This document shows positions 1 through 11,900 of a stretch of DNA of 64,000 bases, in pieces. Each line of letters starts with the position of its first letter. Positions within the stretch are counted from its first letter, which is position 1. The position numbers and the translations under genes were made by a program. The stretch spans positions 55,923,449 through 55,987,448 of the forward strand of contig JARCOQ010000005.1 of assembly GCA_029207755.1 (NCBI GenBank). The letters are read 5' to 3'. The notes below the pieces were generated by a model. It had not been told where the DNA came from. It made no database searches and worked only from the letters and a program-made list of their open reading frames with translations. This DNA comes from Chamaea fasciata (Eukaryota > Chordata > Aves > Passeriformes > Sylviidae).

Positions 1-3000
1 ATGTCTATTCTGAATATGAAACTGTCAGTCTTGTTTCACATCATAGTTGCTTATTTCACAAGGCACATTTAAAAGCTGGTAACATCTCAATTGACTTGAA
101 CTGTGCTCTTGGAAAAATCAGTACAGGACAGGACTCACCCCTCCCACTGGAGAGCTGGAAAGTCCTACCTTGAACCCAATATCAGGTAGTGCAGTTGGGT
201 CCCACTGTGGAGGATAGGCAGGATGTGATAGAGTTGTGTTTTGGCTACGGAACAGAAAAAGGACCCAGTCAACAGGTGATACTACTAACCAAATCCCTCT
301 TCTGGAGAATCTAACCATGCTCTAAAGCAGCCTTCAGGCATCCATTTGGGAGCTATAGTTCGTTTTCTTTTTGAATGAACACACCTTAGGTTGAACCAAC
401 ACTTTAATTGAACCCTCAGCTTCATATGCACTACCTGCTGGTGAGTTTCTAAAGCAGAGACAGCTCCTATTAAAATAAATCAGTAGCAAAAATAACATTT
501 ACAGTAGATGTGTTCATTAATTCTGTTCAGCTGAACTCCTTTCAGTAAAAGCTATAAGATAGGATATCTCAAGTAAGTGCCTCTAGTTCACTTCATTTCA
601 GTGGATTTGTCTGTTCTGAGTTTTAGTTTATCCTCAGCTTTCCAAGGGATGACATCCATATGCACCACAGCTCTTGGGATTGGCAGACCCCAGTTCCTAA
701 TCACTGCACAGTTTATTTATTAGTGTTGGGGCATAAATCAAGGAATAAAAATTCCTGGCACAGTTGTGTCAGCCCTATGTGGCCTTGCCCCTCACAGCGA
801 GAGCAGATCTACTGCAGTGGTCTCTCACAGCTGCCAGAGACTGCCACAAAACAACCCTCCAGAGAGCTTTACAGAAGTGTTGCATAATTTACAAATACTG
901 TCACCGCAAAATATACCATTAAACCAGTCAGGAAAACGTATCTAAAAATGAATTTAAGAAATATAAAATTGCAGTCTAGGCAGCTAGGAGGAACTTCTTA
1001 GCAGAAAGGTGCTGTCCTCTAGAGACATTGTTTAACAGTGAATGTGTTTTACCTTCCACCTTGTCCACCCTCAGACTCTTTAGGCAGTCGAATAACACTT
1101 CTTTGAGTTTGAAAGAGCACATTTGTTTGGACCATGTCTTGAAAGAAAAACACAATAACTCAATAATGAGATAATTCATTGTCTAGGGACAGACTCTTAC
1201 ATGTTAAGTAAAAATAAAAGAGGAGGTAGCCCTGAATATTGCACAGTGGTGCTTTCTCTATCCCACCCACCCCAGTGCAAACTTCATTCCCACTTGCACT
1301 GCTCCTACTTGGAGATCAGCAATGTCAACCACCTGCTAGCAAAGGCTGTGAAACTCGAAGGTAACCAAGCACCAACTGCATAGGAACTGGTATTCATATC
1401 CAGGCTGCTGGCCAGAGAAAACCACATCTGATGGCAGGCCTACAGCAGGAAAGAGTTTTCAGTGCAATGGAGGTCACAAACCTGGCTTTCCTGGCACCAC
1501 AGGGCTGCTCCATGGTGCTAAAAGGAAAGCCTGCACTCTCTTCTTGGTCCTGCAACAATATCACAGAGCACATGCTGTGTGACATAGCTAATTATCCATT
1601 GTTTCGTCCTTTAAACACCACTCTTTATTCATGCCAGGAAACATTTAAAGTTTGGAAAGCTAACAGGAGTTTTAAATTAGAAACAGAAAAGCATTTTTCA
1701 TTTTCCCATTTTTCTCTCTGTGCAACCAGCCCTACATTTTTGTTTGCTGCACTGTGCTTTCTCTCCCTGTAAGTAGCTCGCAAGATGTTCACCATGGACT
1801 CACTTCTTCACCTTTTGACTTTTCAGTGCCTTTTTTTTCCCCCTGATTTCTCATTCCTCCTTTGGGTGTATAAACCCAAATGTATAAGCCAAGGTGCCAT
1901 GAAGCATTTACTCTCAACTCTTCTTCTGAATGTACAATATTGTCAGGTATGTTTTTTTGACTATAGATGCCCAAGTGTAAAAGCTCAAGTGGGGCATCTC
2001 AAAACTGCAGAGAAATTTACCTACTACTCAAGTTCTGCGTGAAGAAAATTTGCAGGAGGAAGAAGAGCTGTTCAAAGAGATGCAGACACCATGCAAAAAA
2101 ACTTTCAAGCCTACTGCACTGTGTAATGAACTTAAAACAAGGAGATACTTCACCTGCAAAGTCTAACTTATACTGCTGAGAACCAGCCCTGAAAAGAATA
2201 ACACCATTCTTGTCAGCTTGATATTCATTCTCCAGAATTGCAGATGTTACGGTGGCAGTGGCATGATCTGGGTGCTGCAGAAAGAACAAGGAAATTATAC
2301 ATGTTAGAAACCACCCTTTGGTTTAGGTGTCACTGTGGAAATACCAATGTTTCTCCAGGCCCCTGTGACAGGGTGATGTTTTGAAGTGAGTCTCTAAGGC
2401 TTCAAGCATTTTATTCTAGGGTGAAGGAGGGGTACCGCACAGAGCACAACTACTTCTAACAACAGCAACAAAGCAGCCTTCAGCCTGTGTGGTCAGCTCC
2501 AGCCAAATGATGTTTGTCAACCCTGGAAAATGCACCCACTTTCAAAGGCAGTCCCTTGAAAGCTTTCACAGAGTTCCTGCTTTGAGGGATAATTAGGGAG
2601 ACAATTCCAGCCAGGCATTGGAGCAGCACTGCAAGGGCACCCAGTGGTGCGTGCAGAACACACCAGCTGCAGAACAACATGCTCTAAATAACTCTCCAAA
2701 GATGGCTTAAGAAAAGCTTTCAGCATGAACAGCAAATGAATTTCACCTCTTTCCCGTACTCAATCAACTGCTTGGAATCATCGAGCCAATACCAGAGATA
2801 CTCCATTTCAGGAGCAGACAGATGAGTCAGGAGATAACACAAGTGCAGAAGAGCTGATGGGCACCTGGCTGCTTGCTCTGCCCTGCATTGGAAAAGAAAT
2901 CCAGATCAAAGCAGGGGTTTCCAAAGCTGTCAAATTGTGCAGTATCCCTGGTCCGATCAGAAATCTATTCAATTCTCAAAAAAGGAGACCCCCTCCAGCT

Positions 3001-3149
3001 GAGAAGTGCAGGTTTACCCTACAACTGAGGAGCCGATGTTTGTATGTTTATGGGGCATGGTAAGCACCACAGAAATGACCCTGGCTTGGACCTGTGCCAC
3101 TGATTTTCCAAAATGTATCTTCCTAAAAAATACATTTTAAGAAAATACA
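1..3149. other. Intergenic, nothing recognised
   Basis: Unique-looking AT-rich DNA. Short open frames on both strands overlap one another and have no recognisable motif or splice-linked partner. The next gene downstream of the transporter is not reached. Confidence 0.6.
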
Positions 3150-3730
3150 CTTGACACAGAGATTCCCCTGCAGCCATAGAGAAGGACATGGTCAAACAGC
3201 TGTGCCTCTGCAGCCTGTGGAGGTCCATGGAGCAGAGATCCACACTGCAGCCCATGGAAGAGTTCATCCTACAGGCTCTGAGGGAAGCTGCAGTCCATGG
3301 AGAAGAACCCATGCTAGAGCACGTTCATCCTGAAGGACTGCAGCCCATGGGAAATGAACCATGCTGAAGCACAGGAAACTTTTGAGAACGATGGAGGAGT
3401 AGATGGCAAGTCCTACAGACTGAAAACAACATCCATTTCCCTTCTCCTCTGCATTGCTTTGGTAGGAGGGGCTAAAAAAGTCAGGAATGAAAGAGTGATG
3501 TTGAACCTGGGAATTTGTGGGAGCGCAGAATAGGTGACCTAATTTTCTTTCCTCACAACTTAAGTCTATTTTAATTTGCAATAAATTAACATTCTTCAAG
3601 TCAAGGCTGTCTTGCCCAATGTTCACCTTGGCTTTATCTCAGATCATGAGCTTTCCCATCTTATTTTCTCCCTACTGTCCTGTTGAGGATAGTGAGTGAG
3701 AGAGCAGGTCTCACTTGGAGGAGGGGATAT
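3150..3730 (+). mobile_element. LTR-like interspersed repeat, probably avian ERV-L type
   Basis: The first part carries four imperfect units with CTGCAGYCYRTGG cores (about 3209, 3246, 3289 and 3339). It is followed by a pyrimidine-rich part, an AATAAA at 3580-3585 and a stretch reading TCAAGGCTGTCTTGCCCA. This order matches, by recall, a repeat common in bird genomes that is an endogenous-retrovirus LTR. It looks degraded, with no internal retroviral genes next to it, so a solo LTR. Ends are approximate. Confidence 0.45.
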
Positions 3731-6700
3731 CATTACTTACCAGTAAAGTCTCTGCTCTGCACTCTATCCTGGACACAGCACCTATATGGAGAAGAAGATG
3801 AATCAAGCAGCCACCAAAAGTTCCAACTCATGAGATTTTACTTTGCTTCCTGCTGTGCTTCACCCTCCATTTCATCTCCCAGTTTTGGACCCAGACAACA
3901 CTTTTTTAATGTCTCTCACCACTTTACTGCCCCTACAACACTGCCTATCACAGATCACATATCCATAGCCAAAAGCTGCCAGCCGTTGAACTTCCAAGGG
4001 TCTGTGACAGAGCTACTCTGAGCTGCCTCAAGAATCTGAACACGATATTGAAACAGAAACTGGAAATGATCATGTATCCAGCTCTGACGCCCTTTGTGCT
4101 TTGGCAGGGATCAAGGGTATTCAGAGCAGGCCAATGAGAGGAAATCATTACAAGAGCAGCTCCCTCATAGAGCTGTTTACAGTGCAAAGGTCCACAAAAC
4201 AAAGGCGTGGCAGCTCCGGATTGCCAGAACAAAGAACGAGGAAGAACCGGGGTCTCCCTCACAGACAGACCTTGTTCCAGCGCTGCCTGTGTAACACCAG
4301 CCAGGCCTGTTCCTAGAAAAATGCTCCAAGTTCTTCTTCTCTCCCTTTCCAGGGCATTCAAAAGATCCAGCACTACCAGGAGACTTTTTGGACACGGCTG
4401 TCCCTTTTTTCCTCTCTGCACGCCACCATGCTGCTGCTGACACGGCTGACGAATTTAAAGTTTGCGGATTTGAAGGGTGGGATTTGAGGGGGGGAGGTGG
4501 GGAGAGGGGAAATGGAAAAGAAAGCAGGGAAATGGGGTGGGATGATGTTTCCAGGCATGTTTTCTCCACTGCTTCCCCCCTCTCTCCTCTCTCTATCCCC
4601 ACTCCAGATAACTCCTGCTAACCCCTGCCAGCTCCCCTGCTGAGACTTGGGGCTCCCAGTCTGCCCTAATAACATGAGCTTGCAAAACTGTCCACTTATG
4701 ACCTACTTTCCTTTGCACTTTCTAGCATTTCTGCTCCACGCTGGGATTCTCCACTCACCAACTCACCCCAACTAGAAATAAACAGAGGTGAAACACTTAA
4801 AAAGCAAACAGAAATATTTCACCAGCAGGACAGGTAGTGGCCTTCACATTTTGTTGAAGATCTCACTACGTGGTCTTGTGCAACTGTACATTTGCTTTTT
4901 ATATCTTAACAGGAATAACTTCATACAGAGAAAATTTTATACTTAAAAAGCAACCTCATGCTACCTTTTCTCTTACACAAGAAGAAAAGATGAATGAATG
5001 AAGATACAAACATGACTTACAGTATGACAAAACGCAAGCAGGTATCCCTCCAGCAAACCATAGAGCCAAGCCCACAAGCTATGAAATCCTGAACTTCCTG
5101 TGTGTCCAGCCCTCCCCTCTCAGCTGCACCCTGGGAAGGCTGTCAGAGCCCGGCACGTGCCACTTCCCTGACAGAGTTCTGTCCTTGGGCTGCCCAGTCA
5201 CCACCCTCAGGAGCTGAGGGCATCAGCCTTGTGCTAGCCAGGCTGGATGAGCCTGCTCCACCCTTGCTCTGCATGGCAAAGGTGCCCGGGGTGCAGAAAC
5301 ACCTTTGAAAGGAAACCGTAGCTGGCCTGTGAGAGCTCCCTGTGAACTCCCCACAGCACACCTGTACCTTGCTGTCTCGCTCCCTCGCAGCCTCTCGCCG
5401 TGGGACCAGCGGTGTCTGCCACAGATCCTTAAGGAAAGTGGGCTGAGTAACATTTCCTTCTGGTTATTGCGACAGACGCATGCGCATCTGCCAAGCACGA
5501 GCAGGCCGGCCAGGCACAGCCCAGGGCTTTGGCAAACACAGCTGCAAAATCAACATCACCACGAACCAGCAGAGTTTACCCCTGCTTCTGGGTCCCTGTC
5601 ATTGCACTTACCTAAAGCCAGTACCTCCCAGCCTTCCAACGGCTGGGGATAGTCAGGACCTCCTTCTTTCTATAAGCAGCTTCTGTAATGAACGTCATTC
5701 TTGGAAATCCAACAGCCAACGTTGCCTTGCAAAGTGACCCCCCAAATCGCAGTGCAGAAATAGGTGCATCGCTCATGCCGCTGTCCCCAGGGTTAGTGGT
5801 GGCACTGGTGGGGGCTTTGCAGCAAGCAGAGACACACTGAGCCACACAAACCTGTGTGTGCCGAGCACAGAGCCCCGTGAGACAGGCTCACTCACCCCTT
5901 GAGCTCTGCACCATCCCAGGTGTTTGTGTTCCCGTACCTTTGGAGTCTGATCCTCCTCTCTGCTCTTCCCCACACAAATCACACAAGGCTTAGGAGCTTT
6001 CCAGTCTGACCTCCAGCCTTTCAGAGGCTGACAGCATTTCCCAGCAGAGCTCTGAGGCATAAAGCTTAACAACAGGACAAGCAGTCTTAACTATGCAAAC
6101 TTTTTAAGCTGAAAGCATTTCTTTGACTTTTTTTTTCTCTCAGACTGTGTTCAGTCGAACTGCCCAGAACATTTTTCTTTACTGATAATCCAGTCACACC
6201 AGATCAGTAATGGCTGAAACACATAAATCTCGGAGTTTCCAGAAAGGGCACAGTCTGAGTGCACTCTATAGACATAGCATAAAAACAAACAAACAAGTAA
6301 ACAAACAAAACCCCTAGCACACACACACAAAAAACCAAACCAAACCAAAAACAAAACAAAACAAACAAAAAAAAACCAAACCAAAAACAAAAACCAAAAA
6401 ACCCACAAATGTGATTATGAGCTTACTTTCTTTCACTTCTGAGGCCCTACTGAGGTCTAAGAGCTTCAGTAGACATGAGGCAGCAGCTTTAGGAAGAGCA
6501 TTCTGGCTTGGTAGAAAATGTTTACATATCTTTACTGGGAGCAGCACACCATCTTCTCTAAAAACAAACAACTCTCCACAAACTGGAAACTTGAGCTCAC
6601 TGTAAACTGATCCCTTCCAAATATAGTTTTTATTTTTTTTCCCTTTCAATTGCCATGTCATCCGTGGAGCTGTTGAATCTGATTTCTCAACTATGGTACT

Positions 6701-7414
6701 ACATCTGTCTGCATTTCCAGTATCTGGGAATGGAACAGGTCTCAGAGCAGATATCCTATATATAGCCCTGCAAGATCATATTCCTGCACAGTCAGCAGAG
6801 GCACCCAAGTGTTGTTTCCCGGCATATGTCAAACGATTTATCCTTTATAAAGAAGCCATGGTGCAGCAGGTAGCATAACTTAGTTTCCTCTCAGGAATTT
6901 CAATTCTTGTTCACTTTTTCTCTTCAGAGGAAACGGACAAAGAAGGGGCATTTCACCCTTTGTCTGTGCCTCTGTGACCCACAGCAGCTTCGTTGCAATT
7001 CCAGACTGTTGCAAGGTTTGATGTGGGAGTCCTGATGCTACAACATGTGCACACGGTGCTCACATGGGTATTGAGCCTGGGACCAGGCTGGCAGTACCTC
7101 ATGCTTCTACCTTAAGATATGTAAAATCCCCCAAACCAGTATCTAAGTGGGTGGACTCAGGAAATGGGGTAATTGAGCTCACCTGGTTCTGCAAGGTCTT
7201 CTGCAAGCTGGTTCCCCAGCCACACACACTGGGTCCTGGTCCACCACTGGGGTGCTGTGGGAAGGTGTGCCAGGGGGTTCAGCTTCAGCAAAGCCTGGCA
7301 AGAGGAGGGATTGGCTCTTGTCTGGGAGCCTGGAAGCATTTGCAGATCTCACTTGAATCCATTCCATCATTTAAAGCCAGTACCTTCTCCTGTAGGTTGT
7401 GATGGTTTCTGCTG
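3731..7414. other. Intergenic, no gene recognised
   Basis: A mildly GC-rich stretch at about 4.1-6.0 kb has overlapping open frames up to 157 codons on both strands. None has recognisable domains or consistent splice sites. Apart from the A/C-rich tract at 6281-6407 I recognise nothing. Confidence 0.55.
6281..6407. repeat. A/C-rich low-complexity tract
   Basis: Runs of (AAAC)n, (AACCA)n and A on the plus strand, including a short CA run. This kind of tract is common in bird genomes. Confidence 0.9.
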
Positions 7415-7464
7415 TGAGGATTTTCCCAGTGAGACTGTATTTCATGTTGGACAATGTCCAGCAG
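7415..7464 (-). pseudogene. Decayed copy of SLC7A11-like last exon
   Basis: Fifty bases align without gaps to 8897-8946 of the real last exon with 41 identities, in the same orientation. The frame reads HNLIYKLLDIVQHEIQSHW, resembling the real tail [20 protein letters not shown] with three residues missing. The stop codon TGA is TGG here and the nearest upstream AG does not restore phase from exon 11. It is a relic of a partial tandem duplication, or less likely an unused alternative last exon. No other exon relics were found nearby. Confidence 0.6.
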
Positions 7465-8875
7465 CTTGTAAATTAAATTGTGGGAGAGGAGTGGGGAAAC
7501 AAGCCTTGCAACCCCACTGCTGCTGTCCCAGCTTAATTCAGCTCAGGAAAAGGAAGCATTCATTACAAGAATAATAATTCTCAATTGCTTTGAAAAAAAC
7601 CCAACTTTAGTTCCAAAATTTTACATGTTTCAGTAGATTACATTGGATTTGTAAATGATACTTTGTTTTTATTTTCAGTACATTAATGTTTGATACAAAG
7701 GGTTAAAAAATGCTCCACATTCTGCTGTTCCTCTTTCCAGCAGTCATTAGAGGAGTCTCAGCATGCTACTTCCCATTTTTTAAGAACTGTTTAACAATTA
7801 TATGATTGTAAATAGCTAATTGCTGTTTTATCTGGACATAACATTGCCACATTAATAATGTAAACTAAAGTAATCCAATAATGGAAACCTTTCTTATGCC
7901 ATTAGTTCAAATGAGAATTTATGGATTAAATCAGCAAGTCATGTGCAATTGGCAAGCTAAAGCTTGGATGTGAAGTCACTCATGTCTTCCTACAGCACCA
8001 AAAGATGCAGTTATTCAGGAATCTGCCCAAGTCTCATCAGTGGTCCTGTCTAATTAAAGGAGGAATTGTATTTCACTGGAGCTAGGCCAAATTCTGAATT
8101 TTCAACTTCACTGGTGAGGAGTGGGTCTGGGAAGTTAGGGGAGGGACCAGGATCTATTCTGTCATATTATAGTTGATATTTAACTGATTTTTTTTAAAAA
8201 TTCATTTGTACATTTTAAAATGAAATTTCAGAAAAATAAAATTCAAAGTTGAAGGATTATTTCAAAGCTAAAAAAATTCATTCTGATTTTACAAAGCAAA
8301 ACATTCTGACCTTACTTTGCTAATACTTGAATTTCAAATATCTTCTCATTGCCCAATCTGCACTTTCTGATGAATAAAATTTTATCCCCCTGCGTGTCCC
8401 TTTACATTTAATCTGCCTTATCTCTATTTTGCTCTCTCCAACCCTTCCCCTTGTCCACAACAAGGCTACTGTCGTGGTTCTGTTCAAACTTACATTTGAC
8501 TTTCATGTATTGGATTCTAAGTTCTGCAACATGCCCACTTCCTCTACTTGCCAAGCTAAGAAAACAAAATACTGTCTCTGTACACACACACGCGCACACA
8601 CACACACACTCAGTTTTTCTCAGTACTGGGCTAGGCTGCAAAGTAAGGATCTTGGTTTCAAAGACACTCTGCAGGCAAAGCAAGCTCATTTCAGAGAACT
8701 AGCCTGCTCTTCTGAAAGAAAGAAAAGGGCAGGAACAGATCCCGGTTGGCAAGCATAGGAACACTTGCAGCAAGGTTTTGGCTCAGAGTCATCCTCATTT
8801 GCACTGACTAAAAAGAATAAAAGCATGGCCTGCTTTTGGTAGGATCAAAGGTGTCAAAAATGGTGTAAGTAGATT
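7465..8875. other. AT-rich DNA between the exon relic and the transporter
   Basis: No coding signal. The stretch 7600-8330 is unusually AT-rich and free of recognisable repeats. A second minus-strand AATAAA occurs near 7667. Confidence 0.5.
8579..8610. repeat. (CA)n microsatellite
   Basis: About 15 CA dinucleotides with two CG interruptions, just downstream of the transporter gene. Likely polymorphic. Confidence 0.9.
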
Positions 8876-8881
8876 TTTATT
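8876..8881 (-). terminator. Candidate poly(A) signal of SLC7A11-like
   Basis: A canonical AATAAA on the minus strand lies 27 nt below the last base of the stop codon. If used, the 3' UTR would be only about 45-60 nt. No strong GU-rich tract is obvious beyond it, so a more distal site such as the one near 7667 is possible. Confidence 0.45.
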
Positions 8882-8907
8882 GTCCACTGTGAGTTCTGAT
8901 GATTTTC

Positions 8908-8972
8908 TCAGTAAGTCTTGATTTCTTGTTGGACAACTTCCAGCAGTAACTGTAGTTTGTGTGTAAGATAAT
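8908..8972 (-). CDS. SLC7A11L: SLC7A11-like coding exon 12 (C-terminal tail, stop)
   Basis: It encodes residues 453-473, ending [15 protein letters not shown] and TGA (8910-8908). It aligns with the xCT tail LQIILEVVPEEDKL at equal length. The acceptor TTCCACCCTTTCAG has a strong pyrimidine tract, and phase 1 matches exon 11. The exon is only 65 coding nt. Confidence 0.92.
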
Positions 8973-11900
8973 CTGAAAGGGTGGAAAAAAAGGAAGGAAG
9001 CTTAGTCCAGAGGAAATCCTGAGATATGGCTTAAAATCAGAGCATCAGCACTGACAGCTGGAGCACTTTATGTTGACAGATCACTGTATCTGTTTCCTAT
9101 TCTAGCTGTGTGTTTTCTTCTATTCAGTGGTTACTGGTACACCTCTATCCAACATCAAATCAAAAGAAAAAAAGACTTGGAAATGAAATGACAAATTAAA
9201 CTCAAGCCCAGTCTCTGATTTCTGAAAAAACCCTTGTGCCACCATGCCTACATCCAAAGGAAATCTGTACTAGACGCTGCATGGATGGAGATGTACTTCA
9301 TTTCCATGGCTACATTTGTGCCCAAATCATCTTGGCCTCTTCACCAAGCCGACAGACCTCTGACTCTTCTACCAGTGCCCTCCCCAGACTTTCAGCAAGT
9401 AAGTTTGTGCATGGAGTTACAGCATCTGCCTGTAGTCTCTCCATCCTAACTTTTCATCTTTTTACTCCATGTCAGACAATTTGATCCAGAGCTGGTGATC
9501 CCAAAGACATGATAAAGTTTAGTGAGTACCAGGGCTGGGGTGGGAAAGTGACCATCTCTGTTCCCCCTGTTGGTAGACCTCAGCCTTGTCTTTGTTAAAA
9601 CAAATTTGGCTGAGGAGGCTGTGCCTGGGGAAAGGCATCAGAGTGGTGTCAGGGGACATGATTTAGGTTTCATGAGGTCTGTTGGTCAAGGAGAAATCTG
9701 CATCAGAGATGAGGCCTGGGAACAAACCAGCATCCCAACCCTTGAGCATGTTTAGGTCCACAATACTGAAAGTCAAATGCATACTTACAAAACAGGTTGC
9801 GGCAGCGGTCTGACATCTGCCTGTGGATTATGAGGTAGTAGACTGGAAAACCACTCAAAACCATGGTGCATCCAATACTAATGTTCACAGGGTCTGAGTA
9901 GAAAGACATTCCCACTGTGAAGAGGCAGATGATGGTAAAAGAGACAGGAACAAACAGGGGAACCTGGAAAAAAGCACAGAAGACTATCAGGGAAAACTGG
10001 TGGCTGTAGCCAATCAGTCTCTGTATATGCCAGCACACACTACAGTTCATTTCTCCATTTAAAGAAAATGAGAGGAATCATATTCTGTCCAGCAGAGTGC
10101 TTCTTTACAATCAGACTACCAACAATTCCATCAGCTTCAGAGCCCAGTATGGCCTGTGAGGTGCATGCCCCCTATATTCATGTGCACCAAAATCTAAACC
10201 TCACTTGCAACTGGAAGTCAAGCAGGGGGAGAAGCCACCAACACCCCACAGCTCTGTCAATGTCCTGCTCCTGTGCATGCGCACGCACACATACCAACAG
10301 GCCACCTAAGGCAACTGCTGAGAGAAAATCTGAAGCCAAGAAAGAAGTGACACTTTGAATCAAACTGTTCTTTGCTTATAAAACTCTTGACTCGTGTTGA
10401 CCTGCCTCCAGTTTGCCTGAGACTCACAGCGACTAAACCAAGACAAACCAGGCGCCCTATCCCTGTCTCTGTAGTACCTGCACCAAGAACTTCAGCTTCA
10501 GAGACACCACGGTGAAAATCAAAGCAGCACTCAGCACTTCAACCATACCCTATTGGGTGAGCCAATTCATCTGGGTTATTTGGAGAGCAAATAGGACGAC
10601 TGCAATAAATAATAAAACTGTGAAACACTCCCTCTGTCTCTGGATTCAAACTCAGCCAAGAAACTCCTTGCCGTGGCTGATGGAATGAAGGAGCTGCTCT
10701 CATATAGGGTGACAACCTTTACCAGTAATAAAGATTGTGTTTTGGATGCTCAACATGCCAAGTTGGAAGAGATCAGTTGCTCTAGGTATGGCAGCCGTCC
10801 AGCCATCAAACTTAGGTACTCTTGTGTTCCCAGCCTGAGCACCCCCTGCCAGCCACTCCTACATGCAGACACTCACGCTGCACATCTGCTTGAGAGGTGT
10901 GCGAGAGGACTGCTCCCTCCTCTTTCCGGTGTTTTTCTCACCGTTTTTAACTCAGAATGCCAGGGAGAGCGTAATACCAGCACTGTCACACGGATGCCAC
11001 GCTTTGTTCTCCAGCGGGCAGCGGCAGGGGACGGCCCGTGTGCGGCCACTAGAGCGCAGCACGGGCCCGCGCAGCTCTTCCCTCTTGCACAGAACCGATA
11101 AAAACCAGGGAAGAGGAGCGGGGGGAATCAGCCGAACTGACCGAAAGACCAATATTTCCCTCCCTCGTTTAATCAGAGTTTTAGGAGCCACTAGAAGTCT
11201 GAATCCTTGTCTGAAGAAAACCAGGGCAAAATCTCAGCACCTAAAACCATCAGCAGTGCCACCCACGAATAAATCTCCCCTGAGAAGCTTGGTTTGAAAG
11301 AAAAGCTAAAAACTTACTCTGTTTGGTTCTGCGGGAGTACACAAGTGCAGCCAACCAACAAACTGGGAAGCCTTAAGGTCTCTGCTAAATGCAAAGACCA
11401 AAAAGAAAAATTCCCCCAAACTTTGCAAGAGGACGCGCTCAGCTCACAGAGGACCCCTGCGACTGCAGGAAGTGTTTCTGTCCCCCGGGCTGCTCGCTGC
11501 CCAGCGCCAGCGGCCCCGGAGCTCCTCTCCCTTTCCCAGGAGCTGCTGGCTGGAGGCACCCTGCAGGGGCGACCAGAATCAGGAACAAACTGCGCTCGCC
11601 TCAAGCACCGCCCCAACCTAATGCCTTCCGCACGTTATCGGGCAGTGGGAGAGGTGCCCAAGCACAGGAAAGCAGCTCCAGCATCAGCTCCAGCATCCCC
11701 TCCTGACATGAGGGGGATCCCAGCACCCAGCTGTGAGAGAGGCCACAAGAGGGGCCCACTGCTTTACATGAGACAATATTTCTATAGCAGCAGATGATTC
11801 CTCCCAAGTCAGGTTTGCTCCCAGGACCACTCCATCCATGCTCCTTTTCCCCCAGGCCTGACACCTTCCTGCTTCTCAGCTAGAGCTGAGACTTACCTAC

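Noticed and set aside
3948..4602. Minus-strand open frames of 157 and 141 codons
   Set aside because: Overlapping frames in GC-richer DNA with low-complexity proline/serine translation, no splice partners, no recognised family.
5476..5492. GCATGCGCA, an NRF1-like palindrome, as a promoter element
   Set aside because: A single short motif with no nearby transcription unit or CpG island; chance occurrence is likely.
8580..8605. Open frames across the CA repeat
   Set aside because: The His/Thr repeat translations come from the microsatellite alone.
9703..10050. 115-codon frame as a stand-alone gene
   Set aside because: It is exon 11 of the transporter read through into both flanking introns; the splice sites at 9963 and 9789 define the real exon.
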